Part shown: piece after piece, positions 33,271 to 44,011 of the stretch
Numbering within the stretch: the stretch's first letter is position 1
Layout: every line of letters begins with the position of its first letter
Assembly (NCBI GenBank): GCA_020342235.1
Contig: CP073216.1
Coordinates: 1,054,001 to 1,118,000 of the forward strand
DNA length: 64,000 nt
Reading direction: 5' to 3'
Origin: Saccharomycopsis phalli
Taxonomy: Eukaryota > Ascomycota > Saccharomycetes > Ascoideales > Saccharomycopsidaceae
Notes under the pieces: generated by a model
Databases searched by the model: none
What the model saw: only the letters and a program-made list of their open reading frames with translations
Told to the model about the DNA's origin: nothing
Made by a program: the position numbers and the translations under genes

Positions 33271-34829
33271 ATTATACTCCAGTAAACTCAATATATACAA
33301 TGAAAATCTATATAATACAGGTCTCTACATCTTGGCATTCTTGCCAGTTACCTTGAACAACAAGCAAACCTTACATATTACTATACTGATAATTCCTTTG
33401 GGCAACAAGCATCACTCATCGCTCAGCCTATCACATTCTGCAACAAGAACCCTGTACCAGAAATTTGCAATTTCTGACCCTGTGTCCAACTGATCCACAA
33501 AGGTATAATCTCCACCATTTAAGTCTGTCTATTTTCACACAACATAAAGCTTAAAGGCTTGTAGGATTACTCGTCTCTGCCACACCGTAGTCTTTGTCTC
33601 TTTATACTACCTTAGTATGATACTGTGCTACTCTGGACCAGAGACGACTCCCACCTGCAGTTTTTGCAAATTCTAATTACCTCAATCACTCGTCCGTAGC
33701 CGGAAATTTATATCCCGGTTGCAATGTTTTCTTTGACAACTACACATTGCTACGCTTAGGCTAGTACCTAGTCAACCATTGACAGGCCACCTCCTTCTTC
33801 ATTTCTGTGTTTGGAATATCACCCAAGGACAACAAATCAAGTATTTCATAGCTTACCCATTTCATAGCTTACCCATTTCATAGCTTACCCATTTCATAGC
33901 TTACCCATTTCATAGCTTACCCATTTCATAGCTTACCCATTTCATAGCTTACCCATTTCATCTGGTCGTCAATCCCAGAGGAAAAAAAAAAAGTCTGAGA
34001 ACAAAGAAATATGAGAAAAGCAAAAATGTCTGAAAACAGAGATCCGAGAAAAACATAAATGTCTGAGAACCACAGTATGTCTGAGAAACAAAGAAGTTCA
34101 AAAAAGATAAAAAAGTCATGAAAAGACAATAAAGTCGTAGTAACAAATTGGATTCGGCTAAACGATTACCATTGTAACAAAATTTTTAATTAGCCAGAAC
34201 GAAATTGAAAAGTAAAATCTCTCTTTCCATCACAAGCTGCTTCTGCAGCTCATATTAATCCTCAACATTTGCAAATCAAGCCTCATCACTTATCAAAGTC
34301 CCGTCCACTGCTCATCAGCTCATAATAACTCACTATAATCCAACACAACAGTCATTTGGTGCAGTTATTAAAAATTCTTGTCATCTTTGCCAGTTGTTGG
34401 AGCCTCCAGCTTCATAATCTGGTCATGTGACTGTAGTAATTCGACTACGTAGCTGCCAAGTCTGTACATATATTGTCATGTGCCTTTTTCCAGTAGTTTG
34501 CAATCCAGTCTTTGCTCGAGAAATAGTCTGTCGCAAACAACGATGCGATATCCTCTTCGGACTTAAAATACCCGGTAGGCGATGGACGAGAGATTGTATC
34601 CTTCTTGTAGGTGTTTTTGTCCAATGATTAAATATAGATTTCCTCTTCTTCATTATCATAATTATATGAAAACATCACATCGACAGTCTCCTCATTTCTA
34701 CATTGTTTAGGACTATGCTCATAATCTCTATCAGCAGGTGGAGTATCTGGACCAGTGACTTTGAATTTTTTTGAGTAAAGAATTGAATTCTCTGTTGGCA
34801 CCGCCAGGTAGTAATCTACCGACAGGACC
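33271..34829. other. Spacer with a 16-bp minisatellite
   Basis: Eight or so perfect copies of CATAGCTTACCCATTT at about 33845-33960, followed by a purine-rich stretch of GTCTGAGAA units (33990-34130). Minus-strand frames at 34423-34849 have no recognisable content. Confidence 0.45.
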
Positions 34830-35255
34830 AACCGGAGTTGTGTGACCAATCTTCAAAAAAGAAGAGTTAAAAGGATGTCAAAGATGGATAAAATTTTCAT
34901 TAAAGAATTGATGAAATTGATAGTTTATATAGGAAGGAACATGGTGAATATAGCTGATATTTTGAGCCTTGCCTTCACCTGCCCGATGCTATTGGACTCT
35001 CGAGCCCAAGCACAGATTCCTGAAGGAATTACCAACGCTACTCAAGCCCGTGTCTTATTCTCAGATAAGGCGATGCTTAAAAATCTTATAGGATTCTACT
35101 TTTTGGTGCTGGACCGGTAGGTTTTCCCTTTTTGTTACAGCACGTTAGGAGAGCTACCGAGTTAGTACCTCGGGGAGTGGGTGGCTAAAGCCTCCTCTGG
35201 GAGCCTAGTATAGCTATAGCCTTAAATAAATATTATTATTATTATTATTATTTTG
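34830..35255 (+). mobile_element. LINE-C 3' end fragment
   Basis: Shares with 46180-46480 the string of motifs TCAAGCCCG, TTCTCAGAT, GATGCTTAAAAATCTTATAG/GATTCTAC, GTTACAGCACGTTAGGAG, and ends GGGAGCCTAGTATAGCTATAGCC then (ATT)n at 35225-35250. 5'-truncated. Confidence 0.6.
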
Positions 35256-35879
35256 AGCCTTGCAAATGTGCATAATCTGTGAATGGCTAATTCCGCATAC
35301 TTTCAGCTGTCAAGTGGGGATCATTTTGTGAGACTTTTCTCAGGGCTATTTCACATTTGTATTATATATCTAGAAGCTTGGTATTATATTTCATGCTTCT
35401 AGTATCATATCATTTGTTTTTATTTTCATACCGATGTGCTTTAACTTTTCAATCACTTTCAATCTTCACTGTCAGTCATGTTGAATTGACATCTCAAGGC
35501 AAACCACAGCCTAAATCATACACATGGCCATTGATCAACCGTACGGCAAAACTTGTGTTTCCACAAAAGATGTAAGTCACTGTCTCCCTCCATTGTACAT
35601 GATCTCCGACATCCAGGGTTCATTGGAGCCCCACTCTATTGAGAATCAATGAAATACTAGACTCCTCCTACGGAATACGCCATACACTTGGAAAGTTTTT
35701 GCTGACCAGAAACAAAACTATAATCTCATAGTGTTTTGCCAGGACCTTTTGGAACATGGTTCCTCCAGTACATTGCAAGATTCAGCAAAAAAATTGAAAA
35801 AACGGTTATGTAGTTGTCAAAAGAAAACTCTGTCGCAGAGATGAAAACTTACAACTAGTGCTGCTAAAAATATAAAGGA

Positions 35880-36130
35880 ATGGGCATTGGTGGAGCAAAG
35901 AGCTTTGACTTATCTGAAAAGAAGAGGCGAGCTTGATTAGCGGTGGTTATTCTTTCATGGAAAGTGGACAGCTGTCTTCGGCGTTGAAGACAGAGATTTT
36001 CCGTTGTTTCAGCGGGGCCATTTGGATCGGGTCAGTATCAGACTAATCTTGAGTCACTTATTCCGTCCTCTGGTTGATTCTCGATAAGCCGCCTTTGAAT
36101 GATTTTTGGTAGGGAATACTGATGCCAAGG
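35880..36130 (-). mobile_element. LINE-C internal fragment
   Basis: Reversed, the stretch ATTCCCTACCAAAAATCATT...CAACCAGAG matches the plus-strand LINE-C copy at 45945-46010. Decayed, with no open frame. Confidence 0.45.
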
Positions 36131-36616
36131 GCAACAAAATCCTCTTAATACTACAACATTAATAATTTAAATTCTACTGCTTACACAATTGACGGTATAC
36201 AAACGCAACATGTCATTTCCCAAATGATGTTAGACTTCCAGTACATTACATCGTTCAAAATAACCATCAAGAAGCAATCACTCGTGGTGCATATCAATAT
36301 GACGGGGTGTACGGCATCAAGCTACTTGACACAATGTTTTGATTATATTCATTCTCCAGTTGCATCAGCATGCTAATGATACACAGAAATTAAATTAATT
36401 AATGCTTCAGCACTCTTTACTCGAAATGTAAAATATCCATTCAAGATGTTCTGACACAAATCTTTTAGTGCCGTTACAACTTGAAACTGACAGCCTTGAA
36501 ATGGCAGGGGCATGAGACACGAATGATATTCAAGGCACAATGCTTAATATAAAATATCCAAGGCAATTACTGAAATACTATATATATCAACCGTACTCAT
36601 CTTCTTTTCATCATCA

Positions 36617-37600
36617 ATGAACACTTTGGCCATCTTTCACATCCTTTTAGCCATGCTCTTTATGGAGCTTGGCCTTGCGTCTCCAGTCAAAGATACCCTT
36701 TTCGCTCGGGATATTGACATCGATAAATTGCTCAAATCTGGGAGAATGACAGGTGTAAATGCTCCGATAGCCTTTCGGAAAAAGAAAGGTCCGTCATATT
36801 GTCAAAATGAACAAACCCAAGACATTGTTCTTGCACACAGCTATCGGCCTAAAAGCAAGCATATCTTCATTCAAGGATTAGGAAAAAGTCCATATGTGAC
36901 GCTTCCTCTTAGCTCACCGCTTTCTAGTGACCAAGAAACCAAGAAGTTGTTATTGAAGCTGTCTCTATTATGGGATGCTGGCTGGATCCGGACGTATTGG
37001 GGTGGTTCTGAGAATAATATACTAGAGGAGACTATCAGCCATGTTGACGATTTCTCATCATTGCATTCTGAATGCTATAACACGACTGAAATATGGAATA
37101 ATAATAAATTGTATACTAGATTGACCGAGTTAAAGGGAGAAATGAGCAAGGCACAGGTCAAAATATTTGACCAATTAATTGCCCAAGGGACACGAGATGG
37201 GATTTGGAGACAAGCCGCTACTGACTACATTAAGGCCGTCAACAATTTCTTTATATCCAAAGGACGGCTTTATGAAGAAGAACTATTCCAAAATGTGTTT
37301 CAAGTTGGCAAGGCTTACAGCAAGGAAGAATTTGCGTATCTTTTGAATACTATTCCAGATGCAGAATTCATTGGAGAAATCAAAAAAGGCAAAAACGGCA
37401 AGGATCTTTGTGAGTTTAATCAGATTTTGAATTACTACAGCTTCCATGGTCTTTGTGCAGTCATGGACAATAAGGCTTACAACGTTATTGAACTGGTTCC
37501 AGATGGCAGACAGCCAGAGAAGGGTAAATGTGTAGCCAGTAGAAGATCGTTGAGTGACATGGATTACTGTTTCCCAGACGAGGATGGAAAATGCAAGTGA
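36617..37600 (+). CDS. Secreted 327-residue protein, paralogue 1 (possible RNase T2-like fold)
   Basis: Begins MNTLAIFHILLAMLFMELGL, a clear signal peptide ending near ASPV. The mature protein has few cysteines and ends CFPDEDGKCK. By eye, the order of short motifs resembles RNase T2: VLAHSYRPK then IQGLGKS (compare IHGLWPD), GWIRTYW, a region ISHVDDFSSLHSECY (compare KHGTCISTL..SCY), DYIKAVNNFF, and finally LCEFNQILNYYSFHG (compare EIWYYFHLKG). The first catalytic His position is Gln. If the match is real, this is a secreted RNase T2-like protein without normal catalysis. A TATATATA element lies about 40 bases upstream. The paralogue at 52027-53010 shares the promoter. Orphan family remains the alternative. 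Confidence 0.7.
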   Translation: MNTLAIFHILLAMLFMELGLASPVKDTLFARDIDIDKLLKSGRMTGVNAPIAFRKKKGPSYCQNEQTQDIVLAHSYRPKSKHIFIQGLGKSPYVTLPLSSPLSSDQETKKLLLKLSLLWDAGWIRTYWGGSENNILEETISHVDDFSSLHSECYNTTEIWNNNKLYTRLTELKGEMSKAQVKIFDQLIAQGTRDGIWRQAATDYIKAVNNFFISKGRLYEEELFQNVFQVGKAYSKEEFAYLLNTIPDAEFIGEIKKGKNGKDLCEFNQILNYYSFHGLCAVMDNKAYNVIELVPDGRQPEKGKCVASRRSLSDMDYCFPDEDGKCK

Positions 37601-37629
37601 GGCTTGAATTTAACGGGTTTAAATAAAGC

Positions 37630-37700
37630 GCAATGTAGCAGTATGATATGGTAACTAGTATATGTGTTGGTAAAATAGATAAATATATTAGCTTGAATAT
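37630..37700 (-). mobile_element. Beta-type LTR relic
   Basis: ATATGGTAACTAGTATATGTGTTGGTAAAATAGATAAATATATTAGCTTG-like sequence (shown in parts) is the terminal portion of a beta LTR. The same relic sits just downstream of the paralogous gene at 52027, so it was duplicated with the gene. Confidence 0.5.
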
Positions 37701-38084
37701 TCATACTTTGAACAAGGAGACACCCTCGTATTGTAGAAAGGAATTGGACTTGGCTATTCCTTTGCGTTTATATTACATGAAGACAACTCTCTCAGTCTAT
37801 TGTCGTATTACCTAGAATTCAAGTGACACATTCAACAATTACTCAATTCCAAAAAATGCAGGGATTAATGTACTGTTGAGGTTTCTTACCGGAGAATATC
37901 CAGCATACCCAGCCTGGAATGTGCTTCTGGAATGACCCGTGGCTCTTTGGTGACTTTAAAATCTTCCAAAGCCCAAATCAGATGATTTTATACCCATGAT
38001 TTCCGTTTATCATTTGGCAGCGCCGTTCTTGGACGGTGAAGTATCGATTTACTATACATGATCCAACCATCCACAACTTTACCT

Positions 38085-38212
38085 GCCAGTACTCTTGGCC
38101 TTTTGAGCCCAAGAGCAGATCCACGAAGGAATTTACCCTGAGAGTCTAGTATAAATCTCCCCTGAGAGTTTGGTATAGCTATAGCCTTAAATGAATATTA
38201 TTATTATTCTCC
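38085..38212 (+). mobile_element. LINE-C 3'-tail fragment
   Basis: TGCCAGTACTCTTGGCC, TTTTGAGCCCAAGAG, then GTATAGCTATAGCC and (ATT)n. It is an internally shortened LINE-C end. Confidence 0.5.
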
Positions 38213-38739
38213 ATCTTCTATAGAGTGTACTAATTAGGAAACCCACTGAATGCTTCATAATGAAATTACTCGATTGTTTCGAGTGCTCATTGTAATGTAC
38301 TAATTAGGCAACGACAAATTCTTGATGTCAAGTTACCCAATTAAACTTTCCATCTTCCATTGTAGTATACTAATTAGGCAACTAGAGAATTGGGCAATCC
38401 ATAAACTTGCCCAATTATATTTCAAATCACCATTGTAATGTACCAATTAGGCAGACAACTAAATGCTCCAAATCTATAAAATCAACTATAAAAACAGGCG
38501 ATTATTTCAATTTATTCATTAGTCAAAAATGCAAACTCCACAAATCAACAAGTCCTCATCTGACAAAAAAGCTGCTTCAAAAGACGAGCAAAGGGATAAT
38601 CTCTACATGACTGATCATATCAGTCCTGGGTCCAAAGCAATGGATGCTTGTGTTATTGCTTAATGGTATTAGCTAGGTGTGCACCTTGAATATATGTCCA
38701 TGGTAATTGTACTTTCCACCCGTTAATTCTTCCAACGCA
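38213..38739. other. Spacer with a diverged repeat
   Basis: A motif TGTACTAATTAGGCAAC recurs about four times at irregular 60-80 base spacing (38225-38460). No gene supported. Confidence 0.4.
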
Positions 38740-38960
38740 TATTAACACAAGGATAATCCATTACAAGTCTACAATCTACATTATCCAGGCGAGAGCTCAC
38801 TACCCTTCAATGCCCATTAACCTACATATTTATAAACCCCAGTCAACGTAATCTGTCGCAGAAGTTCTTTTGACGACTACTTAACAGCATTGTCATTAGT
38901 CATGGACGGCAAAATATAAAATCTCTGCAGCCTAGTAGATCTATAGCCTTGAATAAAAAT
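38740..38960 (+). mobile_element. LINE-C 3'-end fragment
   Basis: Contains AATGCCCATTAAC, ATCTGTCGCAGAAGTT, TTTGACGACTACTTA and a tail ending CTATAGCCTTGAATAAA, matching 46490-46740. Confidence 0.55.
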
Positions 38961-39283
38961 TACAATATACACGATTTTTTCCGTATAATGAGGTGATTGG
39001 ATTCAATCACCATTTATACAATTGACTCTTGTAGTCACACAATGTTGAAAATAGTAATGTCTCAGTCAAACTAGTCATAGACCACTACATGTTCATTGGA
39101 ATAAAGAGAATCCTGAGAATCCTCACACATATTGTATATTAGATAATTAAATAAATCATGATATAGACCAAAAGAAATCAGGGCTGACTAGCAATCAAGA
39201 CCGGCTCAGCCACAGATGACCAGATCAATTCCCCATCAACCGACATCCCATGGAAAACGCCATCTATATTCCCACCCATTGTC

Positions 39284-40621
39284 CTACGCTAATTCAGGCA
39301 AAAAACCCCACCGGTCAAACACACACCGTGCCCGAATGTACTTGTCGACCTTGTCGTAGTTGTCCACCAACGAGTTTCCAACCTTGATTTTCTCCGCCAA
39401 ATACTTGGCACTGGTATCTGCGTCGGTGGCTTCAATCCACTTTATAGTAATGTCAATGACGCTCTCGATGATCTCAAGCCGCTCTGCCAACAACTTCTCC
39501 TTCTCTGCACACTCGCCAGCAACCAAATCGTTCTCATTTTCCTTTGGAACCGTGTACTTTGGTTCAAAGTCGTCCTTTCCACCCAAACTCACGGGGATGT
39601 TTTCTGGGCCGATAAACTGCTGCAAATCCAGCGTGGTTTTGGTGAAATTCACCTTGGATGCGACCACTGGATCCAACCAGTTCTTGATGATGTTCCAGAT
39701 CCCGCTAAACACCCACGGGGCCTTGTGGATGATAAGAACGCCCAAGGACTCGGGGTAGTGTGCCTCAAACGCCGAGATCATGAACTTCACTGGAGTGTAG
39801 TCCATGTTGCTGAGCGAGAAGTCGCTCATGTCAAACAATATCGACGCCGAGTCAACACGGTCGCGAAGAAACAACCGGCAGTCCTCAATGACCATCAACG
39901 TGTACAAGCTGATTTCCTCGATGGTCTGATCGCCCGAATGATGCAATCGCGGCCGGCATACCACCACAGGCCGTCCCTTGAGGTCGCGTCCTCGGATATA
40001 CGACTTGTTCAACTCAAAGTTCTTGAACAATCCGGCATGCGACTGGTCCTTCTCATACTGCTGGTACAATGCCAATTCGCCGGTACGCAACACTTCGTCG
40101 ATGCCGCTTTCTTTTGTTCGCCAGTACAACGTATTCGAGATCATGGCCAAGCTCTTGTCGACGTCCCATTTTCTCGCGCGCAAAAACCGCAAAACAAGGT
40201 TGTCCGGCGAGTCCCGGCGCAAAAAGTTCCAGAAAATGTCGTAAATGTCATCCGGCTTCAAGTCCTTGAGCGCAGAATGCACCATCGAGTCGGAATACTT
40301 GCTTTCAATCTCCCGGTTCAGCGGGATCCGCTTGATGGACTCGGTCAACGAATTTGTCCGCTTGTGCCCATTCGCCAGAGACACGTCCTTCTTCTTCCGC
40401 CCAAAGAGCTTCCCGAGCTTCAGCGGCTTCTTGTCTTCACTTTCCACCTCATATTCGTTCGAGAGCGACGACGACGCCCGAAGCACCTTTTTCGACTCTT
40501 TCGTCGCCCCAACGCTCACATGACGGCCCCAGAACGTCAACAAGTGCGCCCAGAACTCCTTGAGCCGAAGCTCCTCCTCACTGGTTAAGGTTTCGATTCT
40601 TCCCGGTTGTGCCTCAGTCAT
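39284..40621 (-). CDS. CSR1: SEC14/CRAL-TRIO lipid-transfer protein, CSR1-like
   Basis: A phosphatidylinositol-transfer-type protein acting between membranes. The 445-residue product opens MTEAQPGRIETLTSEEELRL, the N-terminal block of fungal Csr1/Sfh2 proteins. A linker with a basic segment (GKLFGRKKK) follows, then the CRAL-TRIO N domain (LVLRFLRARKWDVDKSLAMI) and the lipid-binding lobe (YIRGRDLKGRPVVVCRPRLH, HYPESLGVLIIHKAPWVFSG, FIGPENIPVSLGG). The frame extends 18 codons further up to 40675, but the ATG at 40621 matches the family start. VAM7, on the same strand, ends 80 bases upstream, and that gap contains two CACGTG sites, probably the promoter. The exact member among the Sec14 homologues is less certain than the family. 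Confidence 0.82.
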   Translation of the reverse strand: MTEAQPGRIETLTSEEELRLKEFWAHLLTFWGRHVSVGATKESKKVLRASSSLSNEYEVESEDKKPLKLGKLFGRKKKDVSLANGHKRTNSLTESIKRIPLNREIESKYSDSMVHSALKDLKPDDIYDIFWNFLRRDSPDNLVLRFLRARKWDVDKSLAMISNTLYWRTKESGIDEVLRTGELALYQQYEKDQSHAGLFKNFELNKSYIRGRDLKGRPVVVCRPRLHHSGDQTIEEISLYTLMVIEDCRLFLRDRVDSASILFDMSDFSLSNMDYTPVKFMISAFEAHYPESLGVLIIHKAPWVFSGIWNIIKNWLDPVVASKVNFTKTTLDLQQFIGPENIPVSLGGKDDFEPKYTVPKENENDLVAGECAEKEKLLAERLEIIESVIDITIKWIEATDADTSAKYLAEKIKVGNSLVDNYDKVDKYIRARCVFDRWGFLPELA

Positions 40622-40658
40622 GTCCCAGCCCGGTTTTTGCAAAAACAATAAATACCCG

Positions 40659-40678
40659 CACGTGATAACACTCACGTG
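40659..40678. promoter_or_regulatory. Two CACGTG sites in the VAM7-CSR1 gap
   Basis: CACGTG at 40659-40664 and 40673-40678, 14 bases apart centre to centre, within the 80-base gap before the CSR1-like start. Likely bHLH (Cbf1-type) sites. Confidence 0.5.
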
Positions 40679-40701
40679 ATTTTTCAGCCCAAGTCACGCG
40701 A

Positions 40702-41595
40702 CTACGCCCCCAACTTCCGGGTTTTGCTGGTAGCGTAGCGGATCTTCAGAGACGTCTTGTCGATATGCTGATCCAAGTCCTTGATAATATCATTCTGGTA
40801 GTCCAACTCTTCGGTGATGGCCATGCCCATTTGCTTCTGGGCGACAATCGTGCGTCGTAGCTGCTCCAATTCGGCGTCCTGGTTCTCAAGCACACTTTGC
40901 TGCTGCTGAAACAACGTCTGGTCGTCTAATCCACGCGTCTCCTCCGACTCAACGTATCGCCCAAGAACACGTCCCCGCGCCTTCCCGTCGTCACGTGACC
41001 TCGTGCCTTCGAGCCTCTGGAGCTCGGTCTCGAGGCTCTGAAGCAAGTCTTGGCGCCGTCGAATCTCCCCGTCGCCTAGCTCAGAGTCTTTCAATGCCTC
41101 CTGGAGCGGCGCAAACCGCAGTTTCGCGCTGTAGAGGTAGCTCCGGTTCGCAGGCTGGCTTCTTGCGTGTTGAAGCAAGCTCCGAAGTTCCGCAGCGGCG
41201 TCAAGCCATTCTGCGGTGGTCAACTTGCGCGGGGACTTGAGTTTTGGCGCGTCAAACACACTGGGCGGCAATTCGAGGAATTCCTGAAACAGGTGCGACT
41301 GACGCCAGCCGCTGTTGTGCAGAACGAGCCAGGCTAACAAGTCTTCAAATTGCAAGCGCCGCTGCTCGATTTCCGCACTGTCTTCTGCAGTAAACCACGA
41401 TGAAACGCTGCGGTTTTTTGGCGGCAAGTCTCTGGGGAACTGAGCGTCAAGCTCAGCTTCCATATCGCTGACTAGTTTGGCAAAGTCGCTGTAGCGCTTG
41501 GAGACTTTGTACTTGCGCAACGGTAGTTCCACCACAATGTGGTACTGTGTGAAAGAGCCGGTGGAGGTGGATGGAATTGAGACGCTGATGTTCAT
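40702..41595 (-). CDS. VAM7: Vacuolar SNARE Vam7 (PX domain, Qc-SNARE)
   Basis: Vam7 is a soluble Qc-SNARE recruited to the vacuole by PI3P for homotypic fusion. The 297-residue protein has an N-terminal PX domain (about 1-120) with KRYSDFAKL, the arginine of which contacts PI3P, and the proline-rich LPPKN loop. A helical linker follows, and then a C-terminal SNARE motif (about 225-290) rich in heptad positions (LENQDAELEQLRRTI, ELDYQNDIIKDLDQHIDKT). There is no transmembrane segment, as expected for Vam7. The length is close to yeast Vam7. Upstream are two CACGTG sites. Confidence 0.9.
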   Translation of the reverse strand: MNISVSIPSTSTGSFTQYHIVVELPLRKYKVSKRYSDFAKLVSDMEAELDAQFPRDLPPKNRSVSSWFTAEDSAEIEQRRLQFEDLLAWLVLHNSGWRQSHLFQEFLELPPSVFDAPKLKSPRKLTTAEWLDAAAELRSLLQHARSQPANRSYLYSAKLRFAPLQEALKDSELGDGEIRRRQDLLQSLETELQRLEGTRSRDDGKARGRVLGRYVESEETRGLDDQTLFQQQQSVLENQDAELEQLRRTIVAQKQMGMAITEELDYQNDIIKDLDQHIDKTSLKIRYATSKTRKLGA

Positions 41596-41636
41596 TATGT
41601 AACATTTCTAGTCTGTGAATGTCAGAGTAATATGCA

Positions 41637-41651
41637 CACGTGAGGCACGTG
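41637..41651. promoter_or_regulatory. Two CACGTG sites upstream of VAM7
   Basis: CACGTG at 41637-41642 and 41646-41651, about 42 bases before the VAM7 ATG. Confidence 0.5.
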
Positions 41652-42970
41652 ACATGCGGCGGTAGACGAGTGGTTGATTTACATTTATTGTATATCGAGT
41701 GTATATCGAGTATATGTCGAGTGAATATCGAGTATATGTCGAGTGAATATCGAGTGTATATCGAGTGTATATATCAAGCGTTGTATAGTATTAAGTGTAT
41801 ATATCAAGTGTATAGTATCTAGGGTATAGTTTTATGTGTATTTATAGCATCAGTGTATTTATAGTATCAGTGTATTTATAGTATCAGTGTATTTATAGTA
41901 TCAGTGTATTTATAGTATCAGTGTATTTATAGTATCTAGCATATGTATAGTCTTACGTGTATACCTATAAGCCACTAATCTACAGACAAATCCACGCGTT
42001 GGATACTTTAGAAACGTCAATAAAACTTTTCACCAAATACAAACTTGGCATTTGAAATAGCAATTCTGATACACGGAGTAACTCAATCCAGGCAACTTGT
42101 ATTTAAAACAGTATGTACATGTATATTGAGTATGGAGCAGATCCTCAACCATGGTCAAGTATTGTCCAGATGAAAAAACCCAAAAAAGATGTAACATCTA
42201 AAAAAGGAAAAAAACAGCACCAGAGGCTCTGACGGCCAGTTATCCAAGAATGGATAGTAATTAACGTTACACAATTCAACACTAGATGACTAGGCAATCG
42301 AATTATAAGGCTAGGCAATTAAATTCTAAAGGCTAGGCAATTAAATTCTAAAGGCTAGGCAATTAAATTCTAAAGGCTAGGCAATCAAATACTAGATATA
42401 CTAGATGGCCAAATAATCCAACAGATGCTAGGAAATTTGGATTTATGGCTGAAAGTTCAACCAGCCACATCTGAATGGTCAAATATCTGCTTAACGAATA
42501 AACACTGCCAGTCATGGCAAAATACACGACAGTCTAATCGTAGAAACTGGCGAATTTCGCCAATTGACAAGAATCGAGATTGACTTGGTCAGACAGTGAA
42601 TATCCAGACAATTAGGTAGTCAATGAATATCAACATCAATGAATATCAGCTATATCAATGTATATCGGTAATATCAACAACATTGAATAACGGTCATTAA
42701 CACTGAATAACGGTAATTAACACTGAATAATGTTAATTAACACTGAATTATCAATGAATTAGCAGTCAATGAATCAATAATCTAGTCATGCTAATAACCT
42801 TCATGGCTCATTCACCAATCCAATTATCCACGTCCCACTATTTCAATCCATTGACTCACTATTCAACTCACATTCAATTGATTCACCTCTTCACTGCATC
42901 CACTTGACCAGTCCATGATTCAATCATCACTCCACAACATTATACCCACCACCTCAATCTTGGTCAACAA
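41652..42970. other. Spacer with several short tandem repeats
   Basis: TATATCGAGTG units (41690-41775), GTATTTATAGTATCA units of about 17 bp (41835-41935), GGCAATTAAATTCTAAAGGCTA units (42310-42380), CACTGAATAACGGTAATTAA units (42690-42760). No gene recognised. Confidence 0.5.
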
Positions 42971-44011
42971 TTATGCATAAAACCTCGATCTATCCGTATA
43001 CTTTGGCATGTATGGATCCTGATATGGCTGCTGCTCGTACATGCTTCGAGCCATGTAGTCACGGTACTCGTCCATCATAGGCTCGTAACGCCCGTTAGAA
43101 GCACTGTCCTGTCGGTAGTTGGCAAAGTAGCTTCCGGCAGAATGCGGCGGCAACAGGTACTTGCTCGAGTCTCTAAAATAGTTGTATGGCGACAGATTCT
43201 GGTAGCCATATGATTTTTGGTAGGCATATGCGGCTTTTTGGCCGGCGTAGTTGTACCCGTAACCATACGCATTGAGGTTGTAAGGCTCGTTTGTGTTTGT
43301 GGACGACGAGGACGAGCTACCAACGCTGGACGTGCTGTCGTTGTACGGGTGATAGTACAGCATGCGTTTTTGGGGCGACCGAAGCGCCCGATTCGGGTTG
43401 TAGTTTGTGTACAACGACTCGATTGCCGAGTAGTCCTGAATACCGCTTTGCAAGAGGCTTTTGGAGGTGTCGTTAGCCCCATATACTTCTTCAAAGCACG
43501 GGACCTGGAAGTGGCGGTGGTTGAAGTGGAGATCGTACTTGCAGCTGAGGAGCCATTCGAGCTCGAGGCGGTTGAGCTCGCTCACCGAGAGGCCGGTGGC
43601 GTTTGACCATGAGCGGTTTGTAAACGTATTATCGTCATTGTACTTGTTGGCGATGATCAACGCGACCACCACGTGCAAGTAGATTGCCCGCTCGTCTCTC
43701 ATGACGTACTGCAAGTCGCCGTGGCGCATCAACTGCGCAAGGCGTTTGCGGCGGTACAAGTACGTCATGCCAAGGAGCACTGTGGCACGTGGAAGCCGCG
43801 TGGCGTCAAGCGCGCTCGCCAATTTGCCAATAATCAGAGGACTGAACGCCGGCACGTACTCATAAAGGAGGTCGTACGCCAACTCGGCCACAAACCGGCC
43901 CATGAAGTAGGAATCGTATCCCTTGGTGTCAGCCGCCTGGTCCGGGACCGGCGGCAACTGCGGAACCGGGGCAAATGGCCGCTGGTAGTAGTATGGTTGA
44001 GCGTGGATCAT
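42971..44011 (-). CDS. PCL/CLG1-type cyclin
   Basis: A cyclin of the Pho80/Pcl group, which partner the kinase Pho85. The 346-residue protein has a Pro-rich N-terminus, then a cyclin box (about 40-170): FVAELAYDLLYEY, RATVLLGMTYLYRRK, the segment VVALIIANKYNDDNTFTNRS, and the closing LNRLELEWLLSCKYDLHFNH. The triad of Lys/Tyr/Asn around IANKYNDD is typical of Pcl cyclins. The C-terminal half is Tyr/Ser/Asn-rich and disordered. CLG1 is the closest candidate by layout, but I cannot separate it from other PCL cyclins, so I give no symbol. Confidence 0.78.
   Translation of the reverse strand: MIHAQPYYYQRPFAPVPQLPPVPDQAADTKGYDSYFMGRFVAELAYDLLYEYVPAFSPLIIGKLASALDATRLPRATVLLGMTYLYRRKRLAQLMRHGDLQYVMRDERAIYLHVVVALIIANKYNDDNTFTNRSWSNATGLSVSELNRLELEWLLSCKYDLHFNHRHFQVPCFEEVYGANDTSKSLLQSGIQDYSAIESLYTNYNPNRALRSPQKRMLYYHPYNDSTSSVGSSSSSSTNTNEPYNLNAYGYGYNYAGQKAAYAYQKSYGYQNLSPYNYFRDSSKYLLPPHSAGSYFANYRQDSASNGRYEPMMDEYRDYMARSMYEQQPYQDPYMPKYTDRSRFYA

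Noticed and set aside
33845-33960. CRISPR-like array
   Set aside because: The 16-bp units are directly adjacent with no spacers; it is a minisatellite.
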